Assembly: GCF_000344805.1 (NCBI RefSeq)
Contig: NC_020453.1
Location: forward strand, 2,170,001-2,234,000
DNA length: 64,000 nucleotides
Direction of reading: 5' to 3'
Source of the DNA: Bradyrhizobium oligotrophicum S58
Lineage (GTDB): Bacteria; Pseudomonadota; Alphaproteobacteria; Rhizobiales; Xanthobacteraceae
In this document: one piece after another, positions 19,221 through 27,644 of the stretch
How the letters are laid out: the number at the start of each line of letters is the position of its first letter
Numbering within the stretch: the first letter of the stretch is position 1
The notes under the pieces: model-generated
The model's input: only the letters and a program-made list of their open reading frames with translations
Databases searched by the model: none
Told to the model about the DNA's origin: nothing
Position numbers and translations under genes: made by a program

Positions 19221-19961
19221 TCAATGGCTTTGCGGCGCCGTCACCACTTCGACGACGGGCGTGAACATGTAGCCGCCGGAACGCACGGTCTTGATCATGG
19301 TCGCCTCCTGCGGATCCGGCTCGATCTTGCGGCGGATGCGACTGACCAGCACGTCGATCGAGCGCTCGAACGAGCCGGCGCTGCGCCCTTGCGTCAAATC
19401 GAGCAGGCTGTCGCGCGACAATACGCGGCCGGGCCGCTCGCAGAAGGTGCGCAACAGATCGAACTCGGCGCTCGTCATCGCAACGCGGGCGCCTTCGGGA
19501 TTGCGCAGCTCGCGCAGGCGGAAATCGATCTTCCAGCCGAGGAAGCCGAGGGCCGTGGCGCCTTCGGTCGCGCTCGCGGTCATCGCCGCGGCCTGCCGCC
19601 GCAGCACGGCGTTGATGCGGGCGAGCAGCTCGCGCGGATTGAACGGCTTTGGCAGATAGTCGTCCGCGCCCATCTCCAGCCCGAGGATGCGGTCGACGTC
19701 CTCGCCGCGCGCGGTCAGCATGATGATCGGCACCTGCGATTCCGCGCGCAGCTTGCGGCACAAGGTCAGGCCGTCCTCGCCGGGCAGCATCACGTCGAGA
19801 ATCAGCAGGTCGATGCGATGATCGCCCATGATGCGGGTCATCTCGCGGCCGTCGGTCGCGGTGGTCACGTTGCAGGCGTTGTTGCGCAGGTATTTCGCGA
19901 TCAGCGTGCGCGTCTCGCGGTCGTCTTCCACGACGAGAATGTGAGGTTGTGTCTGGGCCAT
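19221..19961 (-). CDS. OmpR-family response regulator
   Basis: The 246-residue product has a receiver domain (VVEDDRETRTL, phosphoacceptor D56 in LLILDVMLPGEDG, then IIMLTARG and the lysine in YLPKPFNPREL) and a winged-helix DNA-binding domain (SAEFDLLRTFCERPGRVLSRDSLLD, RSIDVLVSRIRRKIE, VRSGGYMF). It forms a two-gene operon with the kinase that follows within 30 bases. The ATG at 19961 is preferred over an upstream TTG. The regulon cannot be read from this window; no efflux or porin gene is directly adjacent. Confidence 0.93.
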   Translation of the reverse strand: MAQTQPHILVVEDDRETRTLIAKYLRNNACNVTTATDGREMTRIMGDHRIDLLILDVMLPGEDGLTLCRKLRAESQVPIIMLTARGEDVDRILGLEMGADDYLPKPFNPRELLARINAVLRRQAAAMTASATEGATALGFLGWKIDFRLRELRNPEGARVAMTSAEFDLLRTFCERPGRVLSRDSLLDLTQGRSAGSFERSIDVLVSRIRRKIEPDPQEATMIKTVRSGGYMFTPVVEVVTAPQSH

Positions 19962-20236
19962 GCTGATCAATTGACCTAGAATCGCGGCGTTTTGCGAAGA
20001 ATTTTGTTACGGGATGTTTCCTGGCGGCAACGTCCGGCAAGGCCTGGACACCGCCTACATCCGTGTTGCGGCTTTCGTGTGGGCGCGTCAAGCCTGACGG
20101 GGGGCGGAGGGGTGCTGCGGTGGGGCTGACTGCACCAGACTACCGAAGCACTGCCGCAGTTCGCGCGCGGATCAGATCAACCTCCCGTAGCGGTGCGCCT
20201 TTAGACTCGTGCACCCAGCTTCCGACCCGAGCGACG

Positions 20237-20454
20237 CTGCGCTCCCTCTCCCCGTTCTTCAGGGGGGAGGGCTGGGGTGAGGGGACCCGCACGGGCGGTC
20301 TGAATCCATATTTGGGGATTTGTGACGAACGAGCCGGGGACGCTCGATCACCTCGGAGATGCGCGCGGCTGACTAGGGAAGGTGCTACTAACTAAGCCTG
20401 CCCGTGCGGCTGCCCCTCACCCCGACCCTCTCCCCGTAAGAACGGGGAGAGGGA
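20237..20454. repeat. CTCTCCCC/GGGGAGAG nested repeat
   Basis: Arms around ccctctccccgttcttcagg and a mirrored ctctccccgtaagaacgg flank an interior with ggtgaggggacccgcacggg and gcccgtgcggctgcccctcac. The gene-free interval from about 19962 to 20522 contains this element; no coding frame in it is supportable. Confidence 0.7.
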
Positions 20455-20522
20455 GCCGACCGTCTTTGCCGCTCCGCTTGCGGTCTGAGGAGAGCTAGAT
20501 GATCGTGCGCGCTGCGCTCAGA

Positions 20523-21740
20523 TCAGTTCGACTTCACCAGCGGGCAGCCGCCCTTGTCGAGCGGACGGAAGGCTTCGTCGCCCGGTACGGTTGCGATCAG
20601 CTTGTAGAGATCCCAGTCGCCCTTCGACTCCTCGGGCTTCTTGACCTCGAACAGATACATGTCGTGCACCATGCGGCCGTCGATCCGGATCTTGCCGTTC
20701 TTGGCGAAGAAGTCGTTGACCGGCGTCGCGCGCATCTGGGCCATCACCTTGGGCGCCTCGTCGGTGCCGATGGCTTCGATCGCCTTCAGGTAATGCGTGG
20801 TCGCGGAATAGAGGCCGGCCTGGATCATGGTCGGCATGTGCCCGACCTTGTCGTTGAAGCGCTTGGAGAACGCGCGGGTCTCGTCGTTCATGTCCCAGTA
20901 GAACGCGTCGGTCACGATCAGCCCGGAGGTCGATTTGATGCCGAGCGAGTGCACGTCGGTGATCTCCATCAGCAGCGCGATCATCTTCTGGCCGCTCTGG
21001 GCGAGGCCGAATTCGGCGGCCTGCTTCAGCGCGTTCTGGGTGTCGCCGCCGGCATTGGCGAGGCCGACCACCTTTGCCTTGGAGGCCTGCGCCTGCAGCA
21101 CGAAGGACGAGAAGTCCGACGAGTTCAACGGGTGGCGGACGTCGCCGAGCACCTTGCCGCCGGCCTCCTTGACGACGTTGGCGGCGTCGCGCTCCAGCGC
21201 CTGGCCGAAGGCGTAGTCGGCGGTGATGAAGAACCAGGTGTCCTCGCCGCGCTTGACCATCGCCTTGCCGGCGACGTTCGACAGCGCATAGGTGTCATAG
21301 GTCCAGTGCACGGTATTGGGCGAGCATTGCGTGCCGGTGATGTCGGAGGAGCCGCCGCCGGAATTGATGTGGATCTTGTTTTTCTCGCGCGTCAGCGCCG
21401 AGATCGGCAGCGCCACCGAGGAGGTGGGCACGTCGAAGATCGCATCGACCTTCTCGTTGTCGTACCAGTTGCGGGCGATGTTGACGCCGACGTCGGGCTT
21501 GTTCTGGTGATCGGCCGAGATCACCTCGACGTTCTTGCCCTTGACCTTGCCGCCGTAGTCCTCGACGGCCATCTGGACGGCCACCAGCGAACCCTTTCCG
21601 GTGGCGTCGGCATAGAGGCTCGACATGTCCGTGAGCACGCCGATCTTGACGACGTCGTCCGAGATCGTCTGCGCCCGAGCGGTTCCACAGAGCGCCGCGA
21701 GCGCGATGGCGGCAGCGATCGCTTGCACCGGATGTTTCAT
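20523..21740 (-). CDS. ABC transporter substrate-binding protein, branched-chain amino acid (LivK) type
   Basis: The product has 405 residues (start at ATG 21740 after a GGGAGAG ribosome site). A signal peptide ends at TARAQ. The two-lobed type I periplasmic binding fold is seen in VVKIGVLTDMSSLYAD, GSLVAVQMAVEDYGG, VDAIFDVPTSSVALPISAL, TWFFITADYAFGQALERDAANVVKEAGG and a C-terminal DMYLFEVKKP. Such proteins feed amino acids, urea-like or aromatic compounds to LivHMGF-type permeases. No permease or ATPase gene is adjacent, so this is an orphan receptor that must share a transporter encoded elsewhere. Confidence 0.92.
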   Translation of the reverse strand: MKHPVQAIAAAIALAALCGTARAQTISDDVVKIGVLTDMSSLYADATGKGSLVAVQMAVEDYGGKVKGKNVEVISADHQNKPDVGVNIARNWYDNEKVDAIFDVPTSSVALPISALTREKNKIHINSGGGSSDITGTQCSPNTVHWTYDTYALSNVAGKAMVKRGEDTWFFITADYAFGQALERDAANVVKEAGGKVLGDVRHPLNSSDFSSFVLQAQASKAKVVGLANAGGDTQNALKQAAEFGLAQSGQKMIALLMEITDVHSLGIKSTSGLIVTDAFYWDMNDETRAFSKRFNDKVGHMPTMIQAGLYSATTHYLKAIEAIGTDEAPKVMAQMRATPVNDFFAKNGKIRIDGRMVHDMYLFEVKKPEESKGDWDLYKLIATVPGDEAFRPLDKGGCPLVKSN

Positions 21741-21843
21741 TGTTTCTCTCCCGAGATTATTGTTGTTGGTGCGGGGATGTCTAGCCGCGTTCGCGGGCGC
21801 GCGCAAAGCGGGGCGGTGCATGGGACCGTTGCGCGGTTGGGGA

Positions 21844-23478
21844 CTACAGGCCCGGCAGCGCGTTGATCCGGACCGTCATCGTGCCCTCGGCCGATGCGAT
21901 CACGCGAAGCACGCTGGCATCGAAGGCGATGTCGGTGAGGGCGAGATTGTTGACGTCGGTATCGACGCGGATGCCGTTCTCGTTCTTCTGCAACTCGGCG
22001 ATGGCGCTCGCGATCTTCTCGCGGAGATTGTCGGCGAACGGCTTGAGATCGATCACCGACCGCTCCAGCAACGCGCGCTGCAGATGCGGAACCGCGGCGC
22101 GGGCGGCGGCGCCGAGCAGGCCGAAAGCGGCATCCGATTCGACCGCGAGCTGCAGATCTGCAAGACGCAGAATCTGCTGCGCCTGATCGACCACGGGGCG
22201 TCCCCAGATGTGCACGGTCGCCTCGGCGCCGAGGCCGAAGAAGCTTTCCTTCTCCTTGCCCTTGACCTGCAACGAGATCAGCAGCCGGTTGCCGGACGGG
22301 ACGACGGTGGCGTGCTTGACGGTGACAGCGACAGGACCGGAGCCGTCCTCGGGAAACGTCCGCCCGGAGAGTTGCGAGTCGACGAGCTTGTTGAGTTCGG
22401 TGAATGGGACATCGATCGGAACGGCGACGTTGATGCCGCCCGCGGTAGGCGGAATGATGGTGATCTTGTCGGGGAAGGGGCACTCCGGCTTGGTCTCCGC
22501 CGCCGTCACCCGGGTCTCCGCTTCGATCCCCATCGTGACGCTCGCCGTCGTGGAGTCGATTGCAGGCTGCGCGGCCAGCGCGCGTGTCGGCTTGATCTCG
22601 AGCCAGACCGCCGGCAATCCCGGAGCGGTGCCCTGGAGCGGCACCGAGCGGCAGGCGCGCGCCCACTGCGCCTGCGCGCTGCGCCTCATCGTCGGGTCCT
22701 TGCGAAGCCTGTCGCTGAGCACGTTGAGCTGATCATTGACGGTCTTGTCGATGACCGGCTTCATCTGCGCGGGCACGTTGACCCTGGCTCCGGCCACGGT
22801 CAGCGCGGTGTCGCCGAGATTGACTTGGGCCGTGAAATTCGGTTCGACGTACCAGGAAGCCGCCAGCCGGGGCCGCATCGCGATGATGACGTTGCCCTTG
22901 ATGTCGGCGGTGGCGTTCAGGTTCTTGATGTTGATGCCGCCGATCTGCTTGGCGGCATCCGATCCGAGCAGGCCGCCGATGGCATCGCCGAGCGCGCCGG
23001 TGGCCTTGGCCGACAACGACCCCGTGACGTTGAGCCGGCCGGAGAGCGGCGTCGCCAGCGACAGCGTGTCCTGGCTGCCGGTCGCGGCAATGGCGCCGCG
23101 GTTGACCGTCCAGCCGATGTCGGCGTTCTGCAGCACCTGGGCGGCGGGGTTGTCGGCCTTGCCGGCAAAGTTGCGCGGCGTTGCTCTCTCGGCGGCATCC
23201 CGGATCGCGCCGAGCGAGATCGAGACCGGCGCCATGATGATCGAGTTGCGCGTCGCAGGCGGCAGCGGCGCCAGTTGGGCCAGCTGCGGTGCGGGCGTGC
23301 TGCCCGAGAACAGGAAGACTTCCGCAATGATGATGCCGATGAGGACGACGGCGGCAAGGCCGGCGGCGCCGATCAAGATCAGCCGCAGCGGCGGCGAGCG
23401 TCGCGGCGGCTGTTGTGATTTCGGAGCGAGCGGATGCGGCCTGCTCTGCCAATCCGGTCGCTGCATCGGAAGCTTCAT
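21844..23478 (-). CDS. Membrane-anchored DUF4403 family protein
   Basis: The product has 544 residues from the ATG at 23478. A proline-rich N-terminus precedes a single membrane helix (about 33-55, LRLILIGAAGLAAVVLIGI). The large periplasmic part contains repeated beta-rich segments such as SIIMAPVSISLGAIRDAAERATP, VIDKTVNDQLNVLSDRLRKDP, ARACRSVPL, VWLEIKPTRA, DVPFTELNKLVDSQLSGRTFP and a C-terminal DIAFDASVLRVIASAEGTMTV. These match the DUF4403 family, whose role is unknown; the fold may be related to lipid-binding TULIP-type domains, but that is conjecture. The longer in-frame start at 23616 is less likely. Confidence 0.78.
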   Translation of the reverse strand: MKLPMQRPDWQSRPHPLAPKSQQPPRRSPPLRLILIGAAGLAAVVLIGIIIAEVFLFSGSTPAPQLAQLAPLPPATRNSIIMAPVSISLGAIRDAAERATPRNFAGKADNPAAQVLQNADIGWTVNRGAIAATGSQDTLSLATPLSGRLNVTGSLSAKATGALGDAIGGLLGSDAAKQIGGINIKNLNATADIKGNVIIAMRPRLAASWYVEPNFTAQVNLGDTALTVAGARVNVPAQMKPVIDKTVNDQLNVLSDRLRKDPTMRRSAQAQWARACRSVPLQGTAPGLPAVWLEIKPTRALAAQPAIDSTTASVTMGIEAETRVTAAETKPECPFPDKITIIPPTAGGINVAVPIDVPFTELNKLVDSQLSGRTFPEDGSGPVAVTVKHATVVPSGNRLLISLQVKGKEKESFFGLGAEATVHIWGRPVVDQAQQILRLADLQLAVESDAAFGLLGAAARAAVPHLQRALLERSVIDLKPFADNLREKIASAIAELQKNENGIRVDTDVNNLALTDIAFDASVLRVIASAEGTMTVRINALPGL

Positions 23479-23731
23479 GTCGGATCCACGGACACCCGCT
23501 GCCGCGATGCCGGCTCGTTCCGGCAACGGCGAGATCGCGGTTAATGCGAAGTTGCCAAGCTTACAGGGCCGGACGGAGGCGCGCCAGAGCAACCGCTGAC
23601 GGAAGCGAGCCATCAATCGGCCGTGATGGTGAATGACGCGGGCCGCGCAAAGAAGTGACCGCCGGGCTTGCGGCCACGGCGGTCCAGTCAGGGAGGATCA
23701 GGGAGGCGAGGAAAGGAACGTCAGGCGTGGG

Positions 23732-24430
23732 TCAGCGTGTGACTCGGCCGAGATCGGCGCGGCGCTCCATCGGCAGCACGATCACCTTGGCGCCGACATT
23801 GACGCGCGAATAGAGATCGATCACGTCCTGATTGGTGAGGCGGATGCAGCCTGACGACACATGCGTGCCGATCGTGTCCGGCGCGTTGGTGCCGTGGATG
23901 CGATAGACGGTGCCGCCGAGATACATCGCGCGTGCCCCGAGCGGATTGCCGGGACCGCCGGCCATGTGGCGCGGCAGATAAGGCTGGCGCGCGATCATTT
24001 CCGGTGGCGGCGTCCAGTCCGGCCATTCGGCCTTCCTGGTCACCGACTGAACGCCGGACCAGGTGAAGCCGTCGCGGCCGACGCCGATGCCGTAGCGCAT
24101 CGCCTGGCCATTGCCGAGCACGTAGTACAAATACTTGTTGGGTGTGTCGATCACGACCGTGCCCGACGCCTCGCGGGTCGCGTAGTTCACGACCTGGCGG
24201 CGCAGGCGCGCCGGCAACTCATAGGGCGTCGCCTCGTCCTCGCGCGGCGTGATCAGCTGTGGCGCCACTGCAGGCGGCTCGTAGCTCGATACCGGCGGCG
24301 GCAGCAGGAATGGGAACGGGAGCGGCGCGGGAGATGCTGCCTGCGTCGGAGTCGCTGCCACGATTGCGCCCGCGACCAGCATACCGAAGAGAATGAGTGA
24401 TTGCGGTCGGACTGTGCCTGACGTGAACAT
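23732..24430 (-). CDS. L,D-transpeptidase (YkuD domain)
   Basis: The 232-residue product has a signal peptide (hydrophobic 10-30, TPTQAA), a proline-rich linker, and a YkuD domain from about 92. The catalytic motif is YRIHGTNAPDTIGTHVSSGCIRLTNQDV, with H179, nucleophile C195 and R197. It should form 3-3 cross-links in peptidoglycan or attach proteins to it, as is typical of Rhizobiales, which rely heavily on such enzymes. It is divergent from the glycosyltransferase gene, separated by about 350 bases. Confidence 0.92.
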   Translation of the reverse strand: MFTSGTVRPQSLILFGMLVAGAIVAATPTQAASPAPLPFPFLLPPPVSSYEPPAVAPQLITPREDEATPYELPARLRRQVVNYATREASGTVVIDTPNKYLYYVLGNGQAMRYGIGVGRDGFTWSGVQSVTRKAEWPDWTPPPEMIARQPYLPRHMAGGPGNPLGARAMYLGGTVYRIHGTNAPDTIGTHVSSGCIRLTNQDVIDLYSRVNVGAKVIVLPMERRADLGRVTR

Positions 24431-24587
24431 GAACGTCCCCTTGTTTGATCACTCTTTGCCGCGGCCGTAGTGCCGGCCTGCGATTTGAAATCAGTCGCCT
24501 GTCATCATTTTTGGGGCGCCTTGACCAGCGCCTGATCTTGCAACTGATAGGGGAGAAAAGTTTCGTTGCGTTTGCACGCTGCAGGCA

Positions 24588-24613
24588 AAACGGTTTCGTC
24601 GGCTTAACCGTTT
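24588..24613. promoter_or_regulatory. Inverted repeat in the divergent intergenic region
   Basis: AAACGGTT and AACCGTTT are exact reverse complements separated by 10 bases. The site lies between the L,D-transpeptidase and glycosyltransferase genes in a stretch (24431-24783) that is otherwise A+T-richer than its surroundings and carries the promoters of both. A dimeric regulator could bind here; no known regulator motif is claimed. Confidence 0.35.
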
Positions 24614-24783
24614 GTTTCATGACGGTTTCAAGACAATTCCTGCGCCAAACGGCTGGAGATCGCGGGGAAAACGGCGGCAGGAGGCAAAAAGAACCTTCGA
24701 CAGTTCGATGACGTCACACGCCTGAAATAACAATGTCGGAATTTGCGGACGTTCAGAATCGCTGCAACTTTCCGGATCGCCTT

Positions 24784-25839
24784 ATGCGCATCTTAATCGC
24801 AACCGACGCTTGGCACCCGCAGGTCAACGGCGTGGTGCGCACGCTGACGTCACTGTCCCGCGCGGCTGCAGGATTAGGTGCCGACATCACCTTCCTCACG
24901 CCGGAGGGGTTTTCATCGTTCGGCGTGCCGACCTATCCGGGGCTGCGGCTCGCCGTGACCAGGGCCGGCGAGATCGCCCGCCGCATCGAGGCGGCCGCGC
25001 CCGATGCGATCCATATCGCGACCGAAGGCACGATCGGCTGGGCGGTGCGCCGCTACTGCCTGCGCCACGGTCTGCCATTCACGACGTCCTACACGACGCG
25101 TTTTCCGGAATATGTCTCGGTGCGCACCGGCATTCCCGATGCGGTCGGCTACTGGGTGATGCGCCGCTTCCACGATGCCGCCGCCATGACGATGGTGGCG
25201 ACCAATTCGCTCCGGCAGGATCTCGCCTCGCGCGGCTTCAAGAAGCTCGGCTTCTGGACCCGCGGCGTCGATACGCAATTGTTCAATCCGGACGCGCCCG
25301 TCGCGCTCGATCTGCCGCGCCCGGTGTTCATGACCGTCGGCCGCGTCGCGGTCGAGAAGAACCTCGAGGCGTTTCTGTCGCTCGATCTGCCGGGCTCGAA
25401 GGTCGTGATCGGCAACGGCCCGCAGAAGGCGGAGCTGGAGCGCCGCTTCCCGACGGCGCATTTCCTCGGCGAGAAGACCGGCAAGGATCTGACCGCGCAC
25501 ATGGCCGCGGCCGACGTCTTCGTGTTTCCGAGCCTGACCGATACGTTCGGCGTGGTGCAACTGGAATCGCTCGCCTGCGGCACGCCGGTGGCGGCCTTCC
25601 CGGTGACGGGTCCGCTCGACGTCATCGCCGATCATCCGATCGGGGCGATCGACTGGGACCTGCGCGCGGCGTGTCTGAAGGCGCTGACGATGTCGCGTGA
25701 GACCTGTCGCGCGTTCGCGCTCGACCGCTCCTGGGAGAACAGCGCGCGCCAGTTCATCGGCAACCTCGCCGTGCTGCAGCCGTCGCGTGTCGTGCGTCCC
25801 ACGCCGGTGCTCGCCGGTCAGAGCGCGGTGCGCGGCTGA
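24784..25839 (+). CDS. Glycosyltransferase, GT4-type (possible glycolipid synthase)
   Basis: The product is 351 residues from the ATG at 24784 (MRILIATDAWHPQVNGVVRT, a classic GT4 opening); an ATG at 24733 is possible. The N-terminal acceptor domain has TFLTPEGFSSFG and TTSYTTRFPEYV. The C-terminal donor domain has FMTVGRVAVEKNLEAFLSL, FLGEKTGKDLTAHMAAADVFVFPSLTDTFGVVQLESLACGTPVAAF with the E-x7-E type motif. Related rhizobial enzymes transfer sugars to diacylglycerol to make membrane glycolipids, and the lipid-methyltransferase neighbour fits that. A polysaccharide role is not excluded. It is separated by about 51 bases from the following gene and probably co-transcribed. Confidence 0.85.
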   Translation: MRILIATDAWHPQVNGVVRTLTSLSRAAAGLGADITFLTPEGFSSFGVPTYPGLRLAVTRAGEIARRIEAAAPDAIHIATEGTIGWAVRRYCLRHGLPFTTSYTTRFPEYVSVRTGIPDAVGYWVMRRFHDAAAMTMVATNSLRQDLASRGFKKLGFWTRGVDTQLFNPDAPVALDLPRPVFMTVGRVAVEKNLEAFLSLDLPGSKVVIGNGPQKAELERRFPTAHFLGEKTGKDLTAHMAAADVFVFPSLTDTFGVVQLESLACGTPVAAFPVTGPLDVIADHPIGAIDWDLRAACLKALTMSRETCRAFALDRSWENSARQFIGNLAVLQPSRVVRPTPVLAGQSAVRG

Positions 25840-25890
25840 CGGCGGATATCGTGTCACTCGATCAATTCCAAAACCAAGTGAGATGTAACG

Positions 25891-26580
25891 ATGGCAGACA
25901 CCATGAAGCTCGACGGCGCGCGGGAGCTCGATTTCGACCGCGAGCAGGTCGAGCAGGCCTATGACCGCTGGGCGCCGATCTATGACCTCGTGTTCGGCGG
26001 CGTATTCGAGAAAGGCCGCAAGGCCGCGATATCGGCCACCAACAAGCTCGGCGGGCGTGTGCTCGAGGTGGGCGTCGGCACCGGCATCTCGCTGCCGCTC
26101 TATGCGCCCCATGTCCGCGTGTTCGGAACCGACATCTCCGAAGCGATGCTCGGCAAGGCCATGCGCCGCGTCGCCGATCAGCGGCTGAAGAACGTCGAGG
26201 GGCTCGCGGTGATGGATGCCGAGCAGCTCGATTTCCCCGACGATTCCTTCGACGTCGTGATGGCGCAATACGTCGTCACCGCCGTGCCGAACCCGGAGGT
26301 CGCGCTCGATGAGTTCGCCCGCGTGCTGCGTCCCGGCGGCGAGCTGATCATCCTGACCCGCGTCAGCGCCGACGACGGCATGCGCCGCGTCATCGAGCAG
26401 GCGCTGCAGCCGGTGGTCCGCCGGCTCGGCTTCCGCACCGCCGAGTTCGGCTGGTCGCGCTACATGCGCTGGCTCGCCGGCGCGCAGCGCATGGAATTGG
26501 TCGAGCGCCGCCTGATTCCGCCGCTCGGCCATTTCTCGCTCGTGCGTTTCCGCAAGCAGGATCTCGCTGCCGCAGCCTAA
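25891..26580 (+). CDS. pmtA: Phosphatidylethanolamine N-methyltransferase, PmtA-like
   Basis: The 229-residue product is a class I SAM-dependent methyltransferase. YDRWAPIYDLVFGGVFEKGRKAAI (about 24-46) is the characteristic PmtA N-terminus. SAM-binding motif I is VLEVGVGTGISLPLY (57-71), followed by FGTDISEAML, and DVVMAQYVVTAVPNP and VLRPGGELII further on. PmtA methylates phosphatidylethanolamine stepwise to phosphatidylcholine at the inner membrane. Rhizobia often hold several Pmt enzymes with different specificity, so this may perform only one or two steps. A nearby phosphatidylserine decarboxylase gene would supply the substrate. Confidence 0.82.
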   Translation: MADTMKLDGARELDFDREQVEQAYDRWAPIYDLVFGGVFEKGRKAAISATNKLGGRVLEVGVGTGISLPLYAPHVRVFGTDISEAMLGKAMRRVADQRLKNVEGLAVMDAEQLDFPDDSFDVVMAQYVVTAVPNPEVALDEFARVLRPGGELIILTRVSADDGMRRVIEQALQPVVRRLGFRTAEFGWSRYMRWLAGAQRMELVERRLIPPLGHFSLVRFRKQDLAAAA

Positions 26581-26650
26581 AGGCGCGGCAGCCTCCTACC
26601 GCCACGCGCGGCCACCCCCGTAGTTCCAACGTTTTCCTGCGTCCGATCGT

Positions 26651-26671
26651 GTGACATCTTGATGATGTCAC
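26651..26671. promoter_or_regulatory. 21-base palindrome upstream of the Mpo1-like gene
   Basis: GTGACATC and GATGTCAC are exact reverse complements with a five-base spacer, centred about 65 bases before the ATG at 26726. The position and symmetry suit a dimeric transcription factor site. It lacks a T-run and is short for a terminator. Confidence 0.4.
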
Positions 26672-26725
26672 GAGATCTACATCGAATCCCTGTACACGAC
26701 CTGCAACTCATTCTTCGGAGCAACC

Positions 26726-27358
26726 ATGATCAAGCATTTCCTGGAGCAGCTGCGGATCCAGCGCTGGGACGACCATCGCTACTATCACCACAGCCGCATC
26801 AATCAGAGCCTGCACTTCGTCAGCGCGGTCAGCTTCATGATCGCCTATGTGATGATGGTGTTCGACCCCTTGATCTCGGCCCTGATCGGCTGGCTGGTGT
26901 CGATGACCTCGCGCCAGGCCGGCCACTTCTTCTTCGAGCCGAGGGGCTACGACCACGTCAACCAGGCGACGCACGAGCACAAGGAAGAGATCAAGGTCGG
27001 CTACAATCTGCAGCGCAAGGTCGTGCTGATGTCGATCTGGGCCGCGGCCCCCGTGGTGCTCTATCTGCAGCCGACCTTGTTCGGCCTGCTGCCGCCCTGG
27101 ACATCGGCGATGGATTTCGCCCGCGAGACCGCCAAGCTGTGGCTCGTGATCGGCATCGGCGGGCTGCTGTTCCGTACCATCCACCTGTTCTTCATCCGCG
27201 ACGTCGAGACCGGCCTCGTCTGGATGACCAAGATCCTCACCGACCCGTTCAACGACTTCATGCTCTACCGCAAGGCGCCGATCGCGCTGCTGCGCGGCGA
27301 ACTGATCGATCCGGGTCTGGATCTGATGGGCGAGGGCCTCGAGGAGCAGCACGCCTGA
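26726..27358 (+). CDS. Membrane protein resembling Mpo1/DUF962
   Basis: The 210-residue product has four hydrophobic segments. The region YYHHSRINQSLHFVSAVSF (about 19-37) and then SMTSRQAGHFFFEPRGYDH (about 59-77) resembles the His/Asn motifs of the Mpo1-like (DUF962) family, HxxxxN..LH and GHxxxE. Yeast Mpo1 is an iron-dependent dioxygenase that removes one carbon from 2-hydroxy fatty acids. Clustering with lipid genes agrees with a membrane-lipid role, but the match is by eye and the extra C-terminal half is unlike short DUF962 proteins. GGAG precedes the ATG by about 10 bases. Confidence 0.6.
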   Translation: MIKHFLEQLRIQRWDDHRYYHHSRINQSLHFVSAVSFMIAYVMMVFDPLISALIGWLVSMTSRQAGHFFFEPRGYDHVNQATHEHKEEIKVGYNLQRKVVLMSIWAAAPVVLYLQPTLFGLLPPWTSAMDFARETAKLWLVIGIGGLLFRTIHLFFIRDVETGLVWMTKILTDPFNDFMLYRKAPIALLRGELIDPGLDLMGEGLEEQHA

Positions 27359-27467
27359 CCCGGCCGATGCGTCAGAGTTGCGCGATGCCCGGGCCGGTCC
27401 CGGGCATCGGTGTTTTTGGGGAAGCTCTCGTGAGATCGATCGCGCACGAAGCCAAAGCGGCGGTGCT

Positions 27468-27644
27468 ACCCTCCCCTGGAGGGGCAGGGTCGACGCGTGC
27501 GCAGCGCGCGTCGGGGTGGGGTGATCTCTCCACTTGCTCGCCCGCACCTCACGTGCGGAGGGGCTGTCACCCCACCCCGGCGCGCATTTCGCTTCGCTCA
27601 TGCGCGCTGACCCTGCCCCTCCAGGGGAGGGTGGCAGAGACCTC
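27468..27644. repeat. CCTCCCCTGGAGGGG nested palindromic repeat
   Basis: Outer arms contain accctcccctggaggggca and a mirrored gcccctccaggggagggt. Inner words cgtcggggtggggtga and caccccaccccggcgcg are also complementary. It lies between convergent genes and could terminate transcription in both directions, but its main character is that of a dispersed repeat. Confidence 0.7.

Noticed and set aside
24498..24515. Pho box upstream of the glycosyltransferase gene
   Set aside because: A CTGTCAT half-site occurs but the second half at the correct spacing is missing.
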